A stretch of DNA of 64,000 bases from J027 sp034437655 (GCA_034437655.1 DAOTTU010000046.1:73930-137929); one strand, 5' to 3'; positions 1 to 8,457 are shown, counted from the first letter of the stretch. The notes: generated by a model from the sequence alone, not told the origin. Program-made: numbers and translations.

Positions 1-311
1 TCAACGCGGCGTAACGAAGAATCCCCGTGAATACTGGTAATGTCAAGACGTGCAGCCAACCCGGTGATTTTAGCATCACCATTGACCTGCTGAATGTGAA
101 TAGGGAGCTTAGCGGGGAGTTTCATAGCGCAATCGCCCGCACAACGAATCCGCACCGGAGCCTGTGGATCGTCGGGAACCTCGATATCGGTATTGCTACC
201 CCGGATGACCGCTTCTTCGCCAGCTTGCCCACGGAGTTGCATGTCGCCATCAATTTGTTCAATGATGATGCGTCGGTTCTCACCGAACTTTTCGTACAAA
301 TTCATATCCAT
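1..311 (-). CDS. DUF4097-like protein, N-terminal part (cut by window edge)
   Basis: The reading frame is open from an ATG at 311 to the window edge, giving about 103 residues with no stop. The visible part has short beta-strand repeats of the type VNGDAKITG and SIHGDSSLR, resembling the GD-rich beta-helix repeats of DUF4097-type proteins. There is no signal peptide or membrane segment in the visible part. It starts 3 nt after the stop of the DUF2089 gene, so the two are almost certainly cotranscribed. DUF2089 genes commonly sit beside such proteins, which is general family knowledge. Function unknown. Confidence 0.6.
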   Translation of the reverse strand, partial: MDMNLYEKFGENRRIIIEQIDGDMQLRGQAGEEAVIRGSNTDIEVPDDPQAPVRIRCAGDCAMKLPAKLPIHIQQVNGDAKITGLAARLDITSIHGDSSLRRV

Positions 312-314
312 CCC

Positions 315-698
315 TCACTTACTCAAGAGCTTAACAGCTTCGTCGGGGCTAATATCTCCAGTAGCAAGCTGTTCCAGCACCTTCATGCGTTGTTCTTCGC
401 GTTGTGCTGCTTCGGCTTCAGTATCGGTAATGGGTTCATAGCCCATCGCATTGATAATTTCATGCAGGCGGCTGCGGACCGTTGGGTACGAAATACCCAG
501 TTCACGCTCAACCCGATTAATTTTGCCCTCACACCGCAAGAATACCTCGACAAATTCAATCTGTTCGTTGCTAAGCGAAGCCAGCCCGCTAATCTCGAAC
601 CGGCCTTCAATCGAGATATCACAATGTTCACATTCCAGTCGAGTGGCCACGACAGGGCCCTCACATATAGGGCAATGTGTCAAAATAGGATGATACAT
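315..698 (-). CDS. DUF2089 family zinc-ribbon / HTH regulator
   Basis: A 127-residue protein with an N-terminal zinc-ribbon-like part (HCPICEGP followed by LECEHCDI, giving a CxxC...CxxC set) and then a helix-turn-helix-like segment (KINRVERELGISYPTVRSRL). This is the standard DUF2089 arrangement, thought to be a small transcriptional regulator. The acidic C-terminus (ISPDEAVKLL) resembles SHOCT-type tails. The ATG at 698 is chosen because GGAG lies 8 nt upstream; a TTG at 716 would extend it by 6 residues. It is the first gene of a minus-strand unit with a good promoter just upstream, so autoregulation is plausible but inferred. Confidence 0.85.
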   Translation of the reverse strand: MYHPILTHCPICEGPVVATRLECEHCDISIEGRFEISGLASLSNEQIEFVEVFLRCEGKINRVERELGISYPTVRSRLHEIINAMGYEPITDTEAEAAQREEQRMKVLEQLATGDISPDEAVKLLSK

Positions 699-733
699 AC
701 GACGACTCCTGACCAAACTTGATATTTAACCAT

Positions 734-762
734 ATTTTACTTATGGGCATTGAATAAGTCAA
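734..762 (-). promoter_or_regulatory. sigma-70-type promoter for the DUF2089 operon
   Basis: On the minus strand TTGACT (757-762) is separated by exactly 17 nt from TAAAAT (734-739). This is close to consensus and points at the DUF2089 gene, whose ATG is 36 nt further on. Confidence 0.65.
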
Positions 763-806
763 TCTTTATATTGAAAAAATTAATTCTCGACTTATGAAAA
801 TTGATG

Positions 807-2057
807 TCAGGGTTGAGGGGGATTGGTTGAAAGTGGTCGCCAACGTGGAAACAAGCGCGACCATGATGGTTGTGTGGGTTGGTGGCGGTGGCGGTAGGGT
901 TGAGGATGCTGGGCATGCTGGTGAATGATGTCAGTAATCTGCATGGCTGCATCTGGACGTGCAAGGTGTTGGGCTGCGGTACTGAATGCATCTCGAATAC
1001 CAGTGTCGGTGTGCAACCAGCGCCGCAGATAGTCAACCACAAGATGAGGACGCGGTGCGTAAACACCCGCCTTGCGGTTAACCACCAGCCGCACATTGCC
1101 ATCTTCTTGGCCCGGAACGCGCCCGCTGAGAATCATCGGCAACCCGGCCATGCAGGCCTCGGTGATGGTCGCCGGGCCCGCTTTGGTAATCAAGATGTCA
1201 GCGGCAGCCATCAGTGTTGCAATGTAGTCAATAAAAGGGTAAACCTTCGTGGGCTGATTCCAGTCGAGCGTATCCAATCGTCGTATTAAATTGACATTGC
1301 GCCCGGCGACAATCGCAAGCTGCATGTCAAAGCACTGGTCGTTGATGGCGCGCACCGTTTCGAAAACCGGCCCCATGCCATCTCCTCCACTTACAAGTAA
1401 GACGGCGGTTTTCTCGGGGTGCCAGCCCAGTTGAACACGGGCCGCCTGTTTGTCGATGAGTCGCGTGGCGAAGTCTGGGTGAACAGGCAACCCGGTGACC
1501 TGTAGCTGTTCGGGGCGCATCCCCACGTCTAAGCCGCGCTGATAGGCTTCATCAGTGGCAACAAGGATAGCATCTGCATTGCGCTGATACCATGAAACGG
1601 GTGTTGAAACAAGGTCAGTGACGACAGTGATAAATGGTGGCCGCTGTGCCATACCTTGTAGCACATGCAAGGCTGCTCGGTTAAACAGTGAATGTACACA
1701 GACAATCACGTCAGGTGCTTCATGAATTAGCATTTGACGGAGCTTCGTACGCCATGTAAAAAACGCAGCGTCGAGCAAAAAACGTGAGCGCAAGCGGCCA
1801 TCGCTGAGCAAGTACGCAAACTGCCACGTAATGCTGCTGTAGGTCACCCAACGCGGATAGATTTCGGGCATATAGCGATACGGAAAGGGGGTACAGCAGC
1901 GGAAAACATCTACTGAACGACAGTCGTACTGTCCGGGGTAGCGGTTTGCTAGTGTTTGTTGAATGGCGGTTGCTGCCGCCCGGTGACCACCACCGGTATC
2001 TGACGACAGAAACAACACACGCCGTACATCAGCAGCATTATGGTCGGTTGTGGTCAT
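807..2057 (-). CDS. MGDG-synthase-type glycosyltransferase (GT28 family)
   Basis: A 416-residue GT-B glycosyltransferase. The N-terminus carries the signature of monogalactosyldiacylglycerol synthase and processive diacylglycerol glucosyltransferases (SSDTGGGHRAAATAI, residues about 18-32). The C-terminal half has the GT28 donor-binding part (LLVSGGDGMG, then ILITKAGPATITEACMAGLP, with a PGQE segment). It probably moves a sugar from a UDP-sugar to diacylglycerol on the inner face of the membrane to make glycolipids. The sugar cannot be predicted. Its ATG overlaps the stop of the DUF951 gene by 4 nt, so the two are translationally coupled. It could instead act on another lipid acceptor such as the undecaprenyl precursor used by MurG. 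Confidence 0.85.
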   Translation of the reverse strand: MTTTDHNAADVRRVLFLSSDTGGGHRAAATAIQQTLANRYPGQYDCRSVDVFRCCTPFPYRYMPEIYPRWVTYSSITWQFAYLLSDGRLRSRFLLDAAFFTWRTKLRQMLIHEAPDVIVCVHSLFNRAALHVLQGMAQRPPFITVVTDLVSTPVSWYQRNADAILVATDEAYQRGLDVGMRPEQLQVTGLPVHPDFATRLIDKQAARVQLGWHPEKTAVLLVSGGDGMGPVFETVRAINDQCFDMQLAIVAGRNVNLIRRLDTLDWNQPTKVYPFIDYIATLMAAADILITKAGPATITEACMAGLPMILSGRVPGQEDGNVRLVVNRKAGVYAPRPHLVVDYLRRWLHTDTGIRDAFSTAAQHLARPDAAMQITDIIHQHAQHPQPYRHRHQPTQPSWSRLFPRWRPLSTNPPQP

Positions 2058-2251
2058 TGATCCGACCGTTGTGCAAGTTTGCGCTTGAACGCCTTTTCAA
2101 ATTTACGCCGTGGTAGAAGCTGGCGACGTTGGCACCCGAGGCATTGTACGCCAATATCTGAGCCCACTCGGTATACACGCCACTGCTTGCTGCCACAAGG
2201 ATGCGGCTTGCGAAACTCAACAATATCGTCAATTTGTACGTCAATCGGCAT
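2054..2251 (-). CDS. DUF951 family protein
   Basis: A 65-residue basic protein with the DUF951 signature: an opening VEFRKPHPCGS, then WRVYRVGSDIGVQCLGC and a lysine/arginine-rich end (LPRRKFEKAFKRKL). The three Cys (HPCG and CLGC) could bind a metal. The fold resembles small nucleic-acid-binding beta-barrels, but the role of this widespread family is unknown. Length matches the family. It overlaps the downstream glycosyltransferase start by 4 nt and follows the PP2C-like gene by 23 nt. Confidence 0.85.
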   Translation of the reverse strand: MPIDVQIDDIVEFRKPHPCGSKQWRVYRVGSDIGVQCLGCQRRQLLPRRKFEKAFKRKLAQRSDQ

Positions 2252-2274
2252 GAGCGCCTTAAACCTTGCCTGCC

Positions 2275-2985
2275 CTAGAGCTGAAGATACCCGAGCCGCA
2301 ACATAACCGTTACGAGGTCATCCTGGCTTTCTGGCGGTGTTACCTTCTTCAATTCGCTGCATACATTGCCGGGTTCTATTGACTCACCCAGTACACGCTC
2401 AATAGTTGGGCCATCCCAGACATCAATGGTACTGAGGAGAATACCAGAAAATGGCGGCAAGTATTTAATGACAATATCGGCGTCCGGCGCTTTTGCGGTA
2501 GCCCCTAACAGCTTGGTCGGGGCAGCACCATTGCTGGTCAAGCGTTGGAGCCCGTCGTCATTCATGACAAATGCACAGCCGTTGCCGATGCTAGTCATAA
2601 AGAGACGATTGTCTACAACCACGACCGAAAGCATTTCGATGTGGGCGTCTTCGTGGTTGTCATAAACTTGTTTATTGGCGAGTTGAACGGTGTCGCTGAG
2701 AACCTCATTGACGGCCGGCGCTTCGTCCAAATCATCAAGCGTAATATGGTAAAACTTCTGCATAAGCTGGGTGGCAACAGTGCGGGCAACAAGGGCTGCG
2801 GCATTCACATTGTCGGGGCTTTGGCTGGCTGCTTCATTGCTGATATGCGTGAGTGTAAAAACCCCAAAATCGTTACATTCACCGTCACCACACCGCGTTG
2901 CAGTCAATGAAACGGCAAAAGCGCGGCGTTCTTGAATATGATTATTGCTGAGTTGACAATAAGTCAGACGATCATCTGAAGCCAT
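2275..2985 (-). CDS. PP2C-fold protein, probable pseudophosphatase
   Basis: A 236-residue protein whose secondary-structure pattern follows bacterial PP2C phosphatases: a stretch like the NVGDSRAY motif (TSIGNGCAFVMNDDGLQRLT), a segment like LCSDGLWD (ILLSTIDVWDGPTIERV) and a C-terminal segment like GSxDNITVVVV (ESQDDLVTVML). The Asp residues that bind Mn/Mg in active PP2Cs are missing at the DGMGGH-like, GDS and SDG positions (for example SIGNG and STID). It is therefore probably not an active phosphatase and may be a binding or regulatory protein. It is divergent from the TrpC-like gene and heads the minus-strand run to the glycosyltransferase. Confidence 0.5.
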   Translation of the reverse strand: MASDDRLTYCQLSNNHIQERRAFAVSLTATRCGDGECNDFGVFTLTHISNEAASQSPDNVNAAALVARTVATQLMQKFYHITLDDLDEAPAVNEVLSDTVQLANKQVYDNHEDAHIEMLSVVVVDNRLFMTSIGNGCAFVMNDDGLQRLTSNGAAPTKLLGATAKAPDADIVIKYLPPFSGILLSTIDVWDGPTIERVLGESIEPGNVCSELKKVTPPESQDDLVTVMLRLGYLQL

Positions 2986-3151
2986 GAATCTTATCCTGAT
3001 GGTTGGCTCATGAGTTGGTTGCTACCCGCAACTATAACGCAAAATCAGGTGCATGAGAAGTCTATTGCATGTTGTTGGCGGTTTGTTGCACAATGTCGAT
3101 ACTGCTACGCTAAGCTCAAGTGATGTTCTATAGTTCAATGGAGCCGCCTGC

Positions 3152-4027
3152 ATGGATCAACCTCAGGTAATTTACGATCCAGATGTTGTTGATCAACTTG
3201 AAATCACCGGGTTTTTGGCTGATGTTATGACTCACATGCGTGATGTGGTAGCGCAACGTCAAGCGCAGGTGCCGACTAACGGACTGCGTGCGCTGAACTC
3301 GATTCAACGCCGTCCACGTGACCTGATCAGTTATTTGCGCCAGGACCGTTCGATGTCACTGATTATTGAAATCAAGCGTCGAACCCACCTCGGGCAGGTT
3401 CTCTTTGAAGATCGCTACGAACCTGATGACATCGCGCGATATTATCAAGACCTTGGGGTGCAAGCCATTGCAGTCGCAACCAATGAACGCTATTATGGCG
3501 GCGCATTGCATCACCTCACGTATGTCTCGCAGGAAGTCAAAATCCCCGTTATTCGACAGGACTTCGTTTTTGACCGCTATCAGGTCTACGAAGCACGTGC
3601 GGCTGGTGCTGACAGTGTAATCCTCATCGCAGCCTTGCTGGGCCAATATCGCCTGTGGGATTTGGTGTCACTCACACAGCGCCTACGCATGACAGCGATT
3701 GTGCAGGTTGAAACAGAAGAGGAACTCCGCCGCGCCTTGAATGTTGATCCACGGGTGATTTGCATTAGCAATGTCAATTGGCGCACACTTGAAGTCGATC
3801 TCAGCAAAACGACACAACTCGCGAAGTTGATTCCATCGCATGTGTTGACGATTTCGATGGGTGGAGTCCGCACTGCCGAAGACGTAACACAGCTTGCTGA
3901 AGCCAATGCTGACGCAATTATTGCGGGTGAGGCGATTTTGAGCGCACCGGATAAGCTGGCGGCGATAGAGGACTTATTTTCGATGATTGATACCAACCCG
4001 ACCGACCCCTGGAAGCCTGTCGAATGA
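3152..4027 (+). CDS. TrpC-like TIM-barrel protein with altered active site
   Basis: A 291-residue protein that aligns by eye over its whole length with indole-3-glycerol phosphate synthase: IIEIKRR (residues 71-77), PVIRQDFVFDRYQ (132-144), VQVETEEEL, VICISNV, ISMGGV and AIIAGEAIL. Comparing with the six catalytic residues known for Sulfolobus IGPS (E51, K53, K110, E159, N180, S211), only the first two are kept (E73, K75). The others become Q136, Q185, S206 and G237. The phosphate-binding glycine loops look intact. No other trp gene is nearby, so tryptophan synthesis is doubtful. Its last 4 nt overlap the lipoprotein gene downstream. Confidence 0.7.
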   Translation: MDQPQVIYDPDVVDQLEITGFLADVMTHMRDVVAQRQAQVPTNGLRALNSIQRRPRDLISYLRQDRSMSLIIEIKRRTHLGQVLFEDRYEPDDIARYYQDLGVQAIAVATNERYYGGALHHLTYVSQEVKIPVIRQDFVFDRYQVYEARAAGADSVILIAALLGQYRLWDLVSLTQRLRMTAIVQVETEEELRRALNVDPRVICISNVNWRTLEVDLSKTTQLAKLIPSHVLTISMGGVRTAEDVTQLAEANADAIIAGEAILSAPDKLAAIEDLFSMIDTNPTDPWKPVE

Positions 4028-4905
4028 CGCGCCGTTATTTGCTGCTGGTTATTGTGCTGGCGGTTGTGCTGGCGGCTTGTGAAGATGCCCCTGCCGAACC
4101 GCTCGTTAATGATGAAAACGCCCCGGTGCTGGTCGGCGATGCCCGCAGCCTGCCCAAGCAACTCGTCACCGTAGAGTTATCCCCCACGCCAGACGCCGCC
4201 GCCGCAGCCCGCACACCGCAGGCAACTACACCCCCACCACCAACCGACGAGCCACTGCCTTTAGACCCGACTCGGACACCGACGCCCTTTGTGGGTGTGT
4301 TCGTGGGAACAGCGGTTGAGGGCACGCCGGGAAGCGCCGCCGTTGTGCCGGGCTCACCCAATTTGGGGACAGGTGGGTTGTCTGGTGGCGTAGGGAGTGG
4401 GGTTGGAACAACACCCGTTGCTGCTCCCGGAAATTGCCCCTTCGCTGTAGCAGATACCTTTGCACCGACCTACACCACCAACGAGAGCATTACGGCACAA
4501 CTTGGGTGCCCACAGGATGCTGGCACAACGGTAAGCCTGGTACACCAACCCTTTGAACGTGGCTCGATGTACTGGCGCGACACTCGTCAAATTTACGCGC
4601 TACAGCCGAACAACGTGCTGCAAATTGTGCCAGACACCTGGCAAGAAAGCATCCCCGCCAGCGACCCAGCATTTTCGCCACCGTCACCGAACCTGTTCCA
4701 GCCTGTGCGCGGTTTTGGCTTTGTGTGGCGCAGCAATGAGGGGTTACGCAATGCGCTGGGGTGGGCAACGCAACCAGAATCCTTTGTCTCAGGTTTCTGG
4801 CAAAACTTCGAAAATGGTGTGATCTTCCAGCGGCAGGATAACGGAAACGTCTTTGTATTGGTTGGGCCACCCGGGGGTAACGGCACCTTCTATGGGCCGT
4901 TCTAG
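4024..4905 (+). CDS. lipoprotein with Thr/Pro linker and LGFP-like C-terminal domain
   Basis: A 293-residue secreted protein. Residues 1-19 form a lipoprotein signal ending in the lipobox LAAC. Residues about 20-145 are a low-complexity Pro/Thr/Gly linker (TPTPFVG, GGLSGGVGSGVG). From about residue 146 a folded domain starts at a Cys (GNCPFAV) and includes LGCPQDAG, PFERGSMYWR, LGWATQPE, FENGVIFQ and a closing GNGTFYGPF. These resemble LGFP-type repeats found in cell-wall-associated proteins. It is probably anchored to the outer face of the membrane. It is translationally coupled (ATGA) to the TrpC-like gene, which is surprising for a secreted protein. Function unknown. Confidence 0.7.
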   Translation: MTRRYLLLVIVLAVVLAACEDAPAEPLVNDENAPVLVGDARSLPKQLVTVELSPTPDAAAAARTPQATTPPPPTDEPLPLDPTRTPTPFVGVFVGTAVEGTPGSAAVVPGSPNLGTGGLSGGVGSGVGTTPVAAPGNCPFAVADTFAPTYTTNESITAQLGCPQDAGTTVSLVHQPFERGSMYWRDTRQIYALQPNNVLQIVPDTWQESIPASDPAFSPPSPNLFQPVRGFGFVWRSNEGLRNALGWATQPESFVSGFWQNFENGVIFQRQDNGNVFVLVGPPGGNGTFYGPF

Positions 4906-4912
4906 TGCGCTG

Positions 4913-6106
4913 CTACCAGCCCAGATAGCTATGCGGGTTTTCACGGACGCCTGTCACGTTGCGAATTTCAAAATGCACATGCGGCCCGCTTGAATTACCA
5001 GAATTACCGAGTCCACCAATACGCTGACCGGCTTCGACGATTTGCCCACACCACACGTCAATCTCGCTGAGATGTGCATACAGGGACATCACCGGGCCGT
5101 GTGCTACGACGATGGTATAGCCATAGCCCCACGTACTCCACCCGCGAAAAATAACCGTGCCGCTACCGACTGCATATACCGGATCGCCCATGCGGCCAGC
5201 GAGATCGACGCCGGGGTGCGCTTGAGTGTAATCATTGGTCAACACATAGCCGCGCGTCGGGAGTGTAACTGGCATCCCACCCCCATAAATAGGCTGCACA
5301 CCACATGAGCCAGGTTGCCCCTGCCCAAAAACCGCCTCGCCATTGTAGATTTGCGTTAAGCCACTCCCGGTTGACTCTACATTGGCATAGACGCTGTTGG
5401 GTGGTTCGTAGTATAGCGGCTCCCAGGCACCTGTCCCGCCGGGAATCACCACGCGCAAGCCAGCAGGTAGCAGATGTTCAGGATTAGCATCACGAAGGGC
5501 GTTAAAGTCTGAGTTGATGATCGTGAGCGGGTCCACAAGATACTGTTCGGCAAGTTCCTGGATCGTTACGGGTTGTTGCACGATATGCAATGCGCCGTCA
5601 AAAGGCAAAATCATCATTTCAAAGCCAACCTGCAAGGCATTGTTATAAAAGCGGCGATTGGACCAGATCAGCGTGTATTCTTCCAGTCCGTAGCGGGTCG
5701 CGATGTCGTTGACGGTTTCGCCACGTTGGACAACATGCGTGACAATTGCGCTACGCTGCGGGGCCGGGTTAATGGTGAAGGGGCTCTCGGCGCGTGAGAC
5801 ATTCACGGCCCGGTCATCTGCATCAAGCGGCTGTGCGATTGAGGTTGCGATACTGTCCGGGTCGGCTGTGGATAGGGGTGTTGCTGTGATCGTTGGCAAC
5901 GATGTCACGCTCGGACGAGGTGTACTGGTCGTTGTTGGCGTTATTGAAGGTGTCAGCGTCAGCGTGCTGGTTGGCGTTGCGACAGCGACCTCTTCGGCGT
6001 CCTCGTCTGGTAACAGGAACAGCCCCAGCGCCGCGATTGTCAGCATCAGGGCCATGACCAACAAAGCACCGCCTATCCAGCGTGGGTTTGGGCTCTGGCT
6101 ATGCAT
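4913..6106 (-). CDS. membrane-anchored LysM-M23 metallopeptidase
   Basis: A 397-residue protein with one N-terminal membrane segment (about residues 11-32), a Thr/Pro-rich linker, LysM-like segments (HVVQRGETVNDIATRYG, then PVTIQELAEQYLVDP) and a C-terminal M23 domain. Zinc-site motifs are complete: HPGVDLAG, YAHL and HVHFE. Such proteins cut peptidoglycan peptide cross-bridges or activate amidases at the cell surface. It is followed upstream, 12 nt away, by a second protein of the same architecture, so the two form a tandem paralogous pair. It is convergent with the lipoprotein gene with only 7 nt between. Confidence 0.9.
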   Translation of the reverse strand: MHSQSPNPRWIGGALLVMALMLTIAALGLFLLPDEDAEEVAVATPTSTLTLTPSITPTTTSTPRPSVTSLPTITATPLSTADPDSIATSIAQPLDADDRAVNVSRAESPFTINPAPQRSAIVTHVVQRGETVNDIATRYGLEEYTLIWSNRRFYNNALQVGFEMMILPFDGALHIVQQPVTIQELAEQYLVDPLTIINSDFNALRDANPEHLLPAGLRVVIPGGTGAWEPLYYEPPNSVYANVESTGSGLTQIYNGEAVFGQGQPGSCGVQPIYGGGMPVTLPTRGYVLTNDYTQAHPGVDLAGRMGDPVYAVGSGTVIFRGWSTWGYGYTIVVAHGPVMSLYAHLSEIDVWCGQIVEAGQRIGGLGNSGNSSGPHVHFEIRNVTGVRENPHSYLGW

Positions 6107-6118
6107 TGTTCGCCGCCT

Positions 6119-7441
6119 TTAGCACCGAATCGTAAAGCAGGGGTCAAGCGGTTCGAAATTGGCATTGCGGATTTCAAAGTGCAGGTGTGGCCCCGACGAA
6201 CGGCCCGTACTGCCGAGTGTACCAATAACCGCCAATGCGCCGACTTGTTGCCCACATGAGACGCCAATACTGTTCAGGTGGGCGTAAATCGTGAAGCTAG
6301 AGCCGTGTGCAATCACAACAGTATTGCCATAGCCAAAGTTGTTCACCCCGGCGAAAATCACGGTGCCACCACCCGCTGCCCGAATCGGGTCGCCTGTGTT
6401 GCCAGCGAGGTCCACACCTGTATGCGCTGCACTGAAGCCTGCGAAGAAATTTCCGGTATAGGGTTGATTCACAGGGAATGAACCGGGCGTGATGCTGCTG
6501 ATATTGCAGCCTAGCAAGCCATAGAAGCGGACATAGTCAAGGATGTTGCTACCCGGGCCAGCGGGTGCGTTTTCATCGGCAGGCCCAGCACCGGACCAGA
6601 TGGCACAGTTACCCCCATCACCGCCCGGCACCATAACCCCTGCCCCTTCAGGCAGAACCTGGTCTGGTTCAGCATCAACCAACAATGGGTTATAGACCGA
6701 CTCGATAATGTCTTCTGGGCTCACACCTGATGCCTCTGCGAGTTCTGCGATAGTAATTGGCGCGTTAATGCGGGCATAGTAACCATCAACAGGGGGAATA
6801 TTCAGGGCCACGCCGGGCCGTAGGGGGCTTACATTGCGCCGGTCGTTTGACCAGATGATTGAGCAAACGTCCTCTAGTTGAAACTGTTCCTTAATTTCAT
6901 CGAGGGTGTCGCCCGTCTGCACAACGTAGCTTGCCAGTGTCACATTGCCCTGCCCGGTGTCTCCGATGCGCCGGGTAAACGGTGAGTTAGAGCGCTGCAC
7001 AGCGTTCAGGTCAATGGCATCCTGTGCAACGACGGCCGGGGTGAGCAAGGCAACAGCAGCCACATCGACCGGGGCGGTTGGTAACACATCGGCACGGGTT
7101 GGTTGTGCGGTGGGTTCACCGGGGGCGACGGTTGGTGTTGGGGTGGCCGTGCTATCCTCATCCAGTGGTTTGGTGTCGGTCGTCGGCTCAGCAACAACAA
7201 CGGGATCGCCTGTATTCTCGTCGTTTTCGGTATCACCCAGGAAAGTGAGCAGACCAGCGGCCAGCGTAAATACCAGAGCCGCAATCAGCAGCATACCACC
7301 TACGAATTGCTGTTGCATACCGCTACGCGCTCCGACTGGTGCGGTGGGTGCAGTGGCGCTGGAGAGGGTATCATCGTTTTGTAATGGCGGCTCTTCGGCG
7401 GCCAGTTTACGGAAAAGCTCGTCTGAACGTTGATCGGACAT
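6119..7441 (-). CDS. membrane-anchored LysM-M23 metallopeptidase (paralogue)
   Basis: A 440-residue paralogue of the neighbouring gene. A cytoplasmic N-terminus of about 45 residues precedes a membrane helix (MLLIAALVFTLAAGLLTFL), a Thr/Pro linker, two LysM-like segments (YVVQTGDTLDEIKEQF; ITIAELAEASGVSPEDI) and a complete M23 domain (HTGVDLAG, YAHL, HLHFE). The end is Cys-rich (DPCFTIRC). The ATG at 7441 is preferred over one 13 codons upstream because the shorter start is preceded by CAGGGAACC. It probably acts on peptidoglycan. The long cytoplasmic N-terminus, absent from its partner, could bind a regulator. Confidence 0.9.
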   Translation of the reverse strand: MSDQRSDELFRKLAAEEPPLQNDDTLSSATAPTAPVGARSGMQQQFVGGMLLIAALVFTLAAGLLTFLGDTENDENTGDPVVVAEPTTDTKPLDEDSTATPTPTVAPGEPTAQPTRADVLPTAPVDVAAVALLTPAVVAQDAIDLNAVQRSNSPFTRRIGDTGQGNVTLASYVVQTGDTLDEIKEQFQLEDVCSIIWSNDRRNVSPLRPGVALNIPPVDGYYARINAPITIAELAEASGVSPEDIIESVYNPLLVDAEPDQVLPEGAGVMVPGGDGGNCAIWSGAGPADENAPAGPGSNILDYVRFYGLLGCNISSITPGSFPVNQPYTGNFFAGFSAAHTGVDLAGNTGDPIRAAGGGTVIFAGVNNFGYGNTVVIAHGSSFTIYAHLNSIGVSCGQQVGALAVIGTLGSTGRSSGPHLHFEIRNANFEPLDPCFTIRC

Positions 7442-7623
7442 GGTTCCCTGTAATTTCATCAATCGGCAGATCAATGTCATCAGTGTAGCGTGACAGCCCG
7501 GTTTTTCAAGTTATGGTTGACCTACGCCTGTCACACATCCCACAGTGGTCAACGCATGAGTAGTGCAAATTCATGACGAGGGGTACAATGCAGGCAGGCA
7601 TCATAACAAGAAGGACGGGACTT

Positions 7624-8454
7624 ATGCCAGAAGCAGATAGTGTCAACAAAGTAGAACACCCTAACACCGTACTCACCCTCTCCCAGAATTTTAGTGATCT
7701 GGGCCTGAAACCCGGCGATGTCGTGTTGATGCATAGTGCGATGGGCAAACTTGGCTGGACGGTGGGTGGCCCCGTTGCGGTGATTGACGCCCTTCTGGAA
7801 GTCTTAACGCCGAGAGGCACGTTGGTCATGCCCACACACACCACTGACAACAGCGAACCATCCTACTGGGAAAACCCGCCCGTGCCGGAAAGCTGGTGGC
7901 CCGTTATTCGTCAACAGATGCCCGCCTTTCGGCCTGAAGTGACCCCGACGCGCATGATGGGTGCTATCCCGGAGCTATTTCGTACGTATCCCAACGTGCT
8001 GCGCAGCAACCACCCGGCCTACTCTTTCGCGGCGTGGGGGCAATATGCACAGTTCGTCATTGACGGACATGAGCTGGAAGCCTCACTCGGTGAACAATCT
8101 CCCCTGGCGCGGGTGTACGACCTGGAAGGAAAAGTTTTGCTCTTGGGTGTCAACCACGAGAATAACACATCGCTACACCTGGCTGAGCATCGCGCCTCAT
8201 ACCCCGCCAAAATAACCGTTAAGCAAGGAGCCGCATGGATGCTGGGTGGTCAACGCCGCTGGGTGGAGTGGGAAGAGCTGGCCTACGACGAAGACGACTT
8301 CGCGGAACTCGGCACGGCCTTTGAACAGAGCATCGGTTATACACCCGGCAAAGTCGGTGCAGCAGAGGCACGGTTAGTCTCGCAACGGGCCGTGGTAGAT
8401 TTCGCCGTAGGATGGCTGACAGCGAACCGCAAGCAGGCAGTTTCAGAAGAATAG
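7624..8454 (+). CDS. AAC(3)-family N-acetyltransferase
   Basis: A 276-residue protein with the Antibiotic_NAT fold: VLMHSAMGKLGWTVGG (acetyl-CoA region), GTLVMPTHT, TPTRMMGAIPELFRTYPNVLRSNHP, SPLARVYDLEGKVLLLGV and TSLHLAEHRA. The family uses acetyl-CoA to acetylate aminoglycosides at N3, but many chromosomal members such as Bacillus YokD act on unknown substrates, so drug resistance should not be assumed. The ATG at 7624 follows AGGACGGG; an upstream in-frame start at 7573 is less likely. It stands alone, divergent from the M23 pair and convergent with the ABC permease (3 nt apart). Confidence 0.85.
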   Translation: MPEADSVNKVEHPNTVLTLSQNFSDLGLKPGDVVLMHSAMGKLGWTVGGPVAVIDALLEVLTPRGTLVMPTHTTDNSEPSYWENPPVPESWWPVIRQQMPAFRPEVTPTRMMGAIPELFRTYPNVLRSNHPAYSFAAWGQYAQFVIDGHELEASLGEQSPLARVYDLEGKVLLLGVNHENNTSLHLAEHRASYPAKITVKQGAAWMLGGQRRWVEWEELAYDEDDFAELGTAFEQSIGYTPGKVGAAEARLVSQRAVVDFAVGWLTANRKQAVSEE

Positions 8455-8457
8455 CCT

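Noticed and set aside
27..722. A 231-codon plus-strand frame over the DUF4097/DUF2089 genes
   Set aside because: The minus-strand genes show clear family motifs, a promoter and a ribosome site, whereas this frame has none.
3000..3151. A possible tryptophan leader or T-box before the TrpC-like gene
   Set aside because: I found no run of Trp codons, no T-box motif and no terminator/antiterminator pair.
7624..8454. Calling the AAC(3)-fold gene an aminoglycoside resistance gene
   Set aside because: Fold and catalytic motifs are present, but chromosomal members of the family often have other or unknown substrates, and no mobile context is seen.
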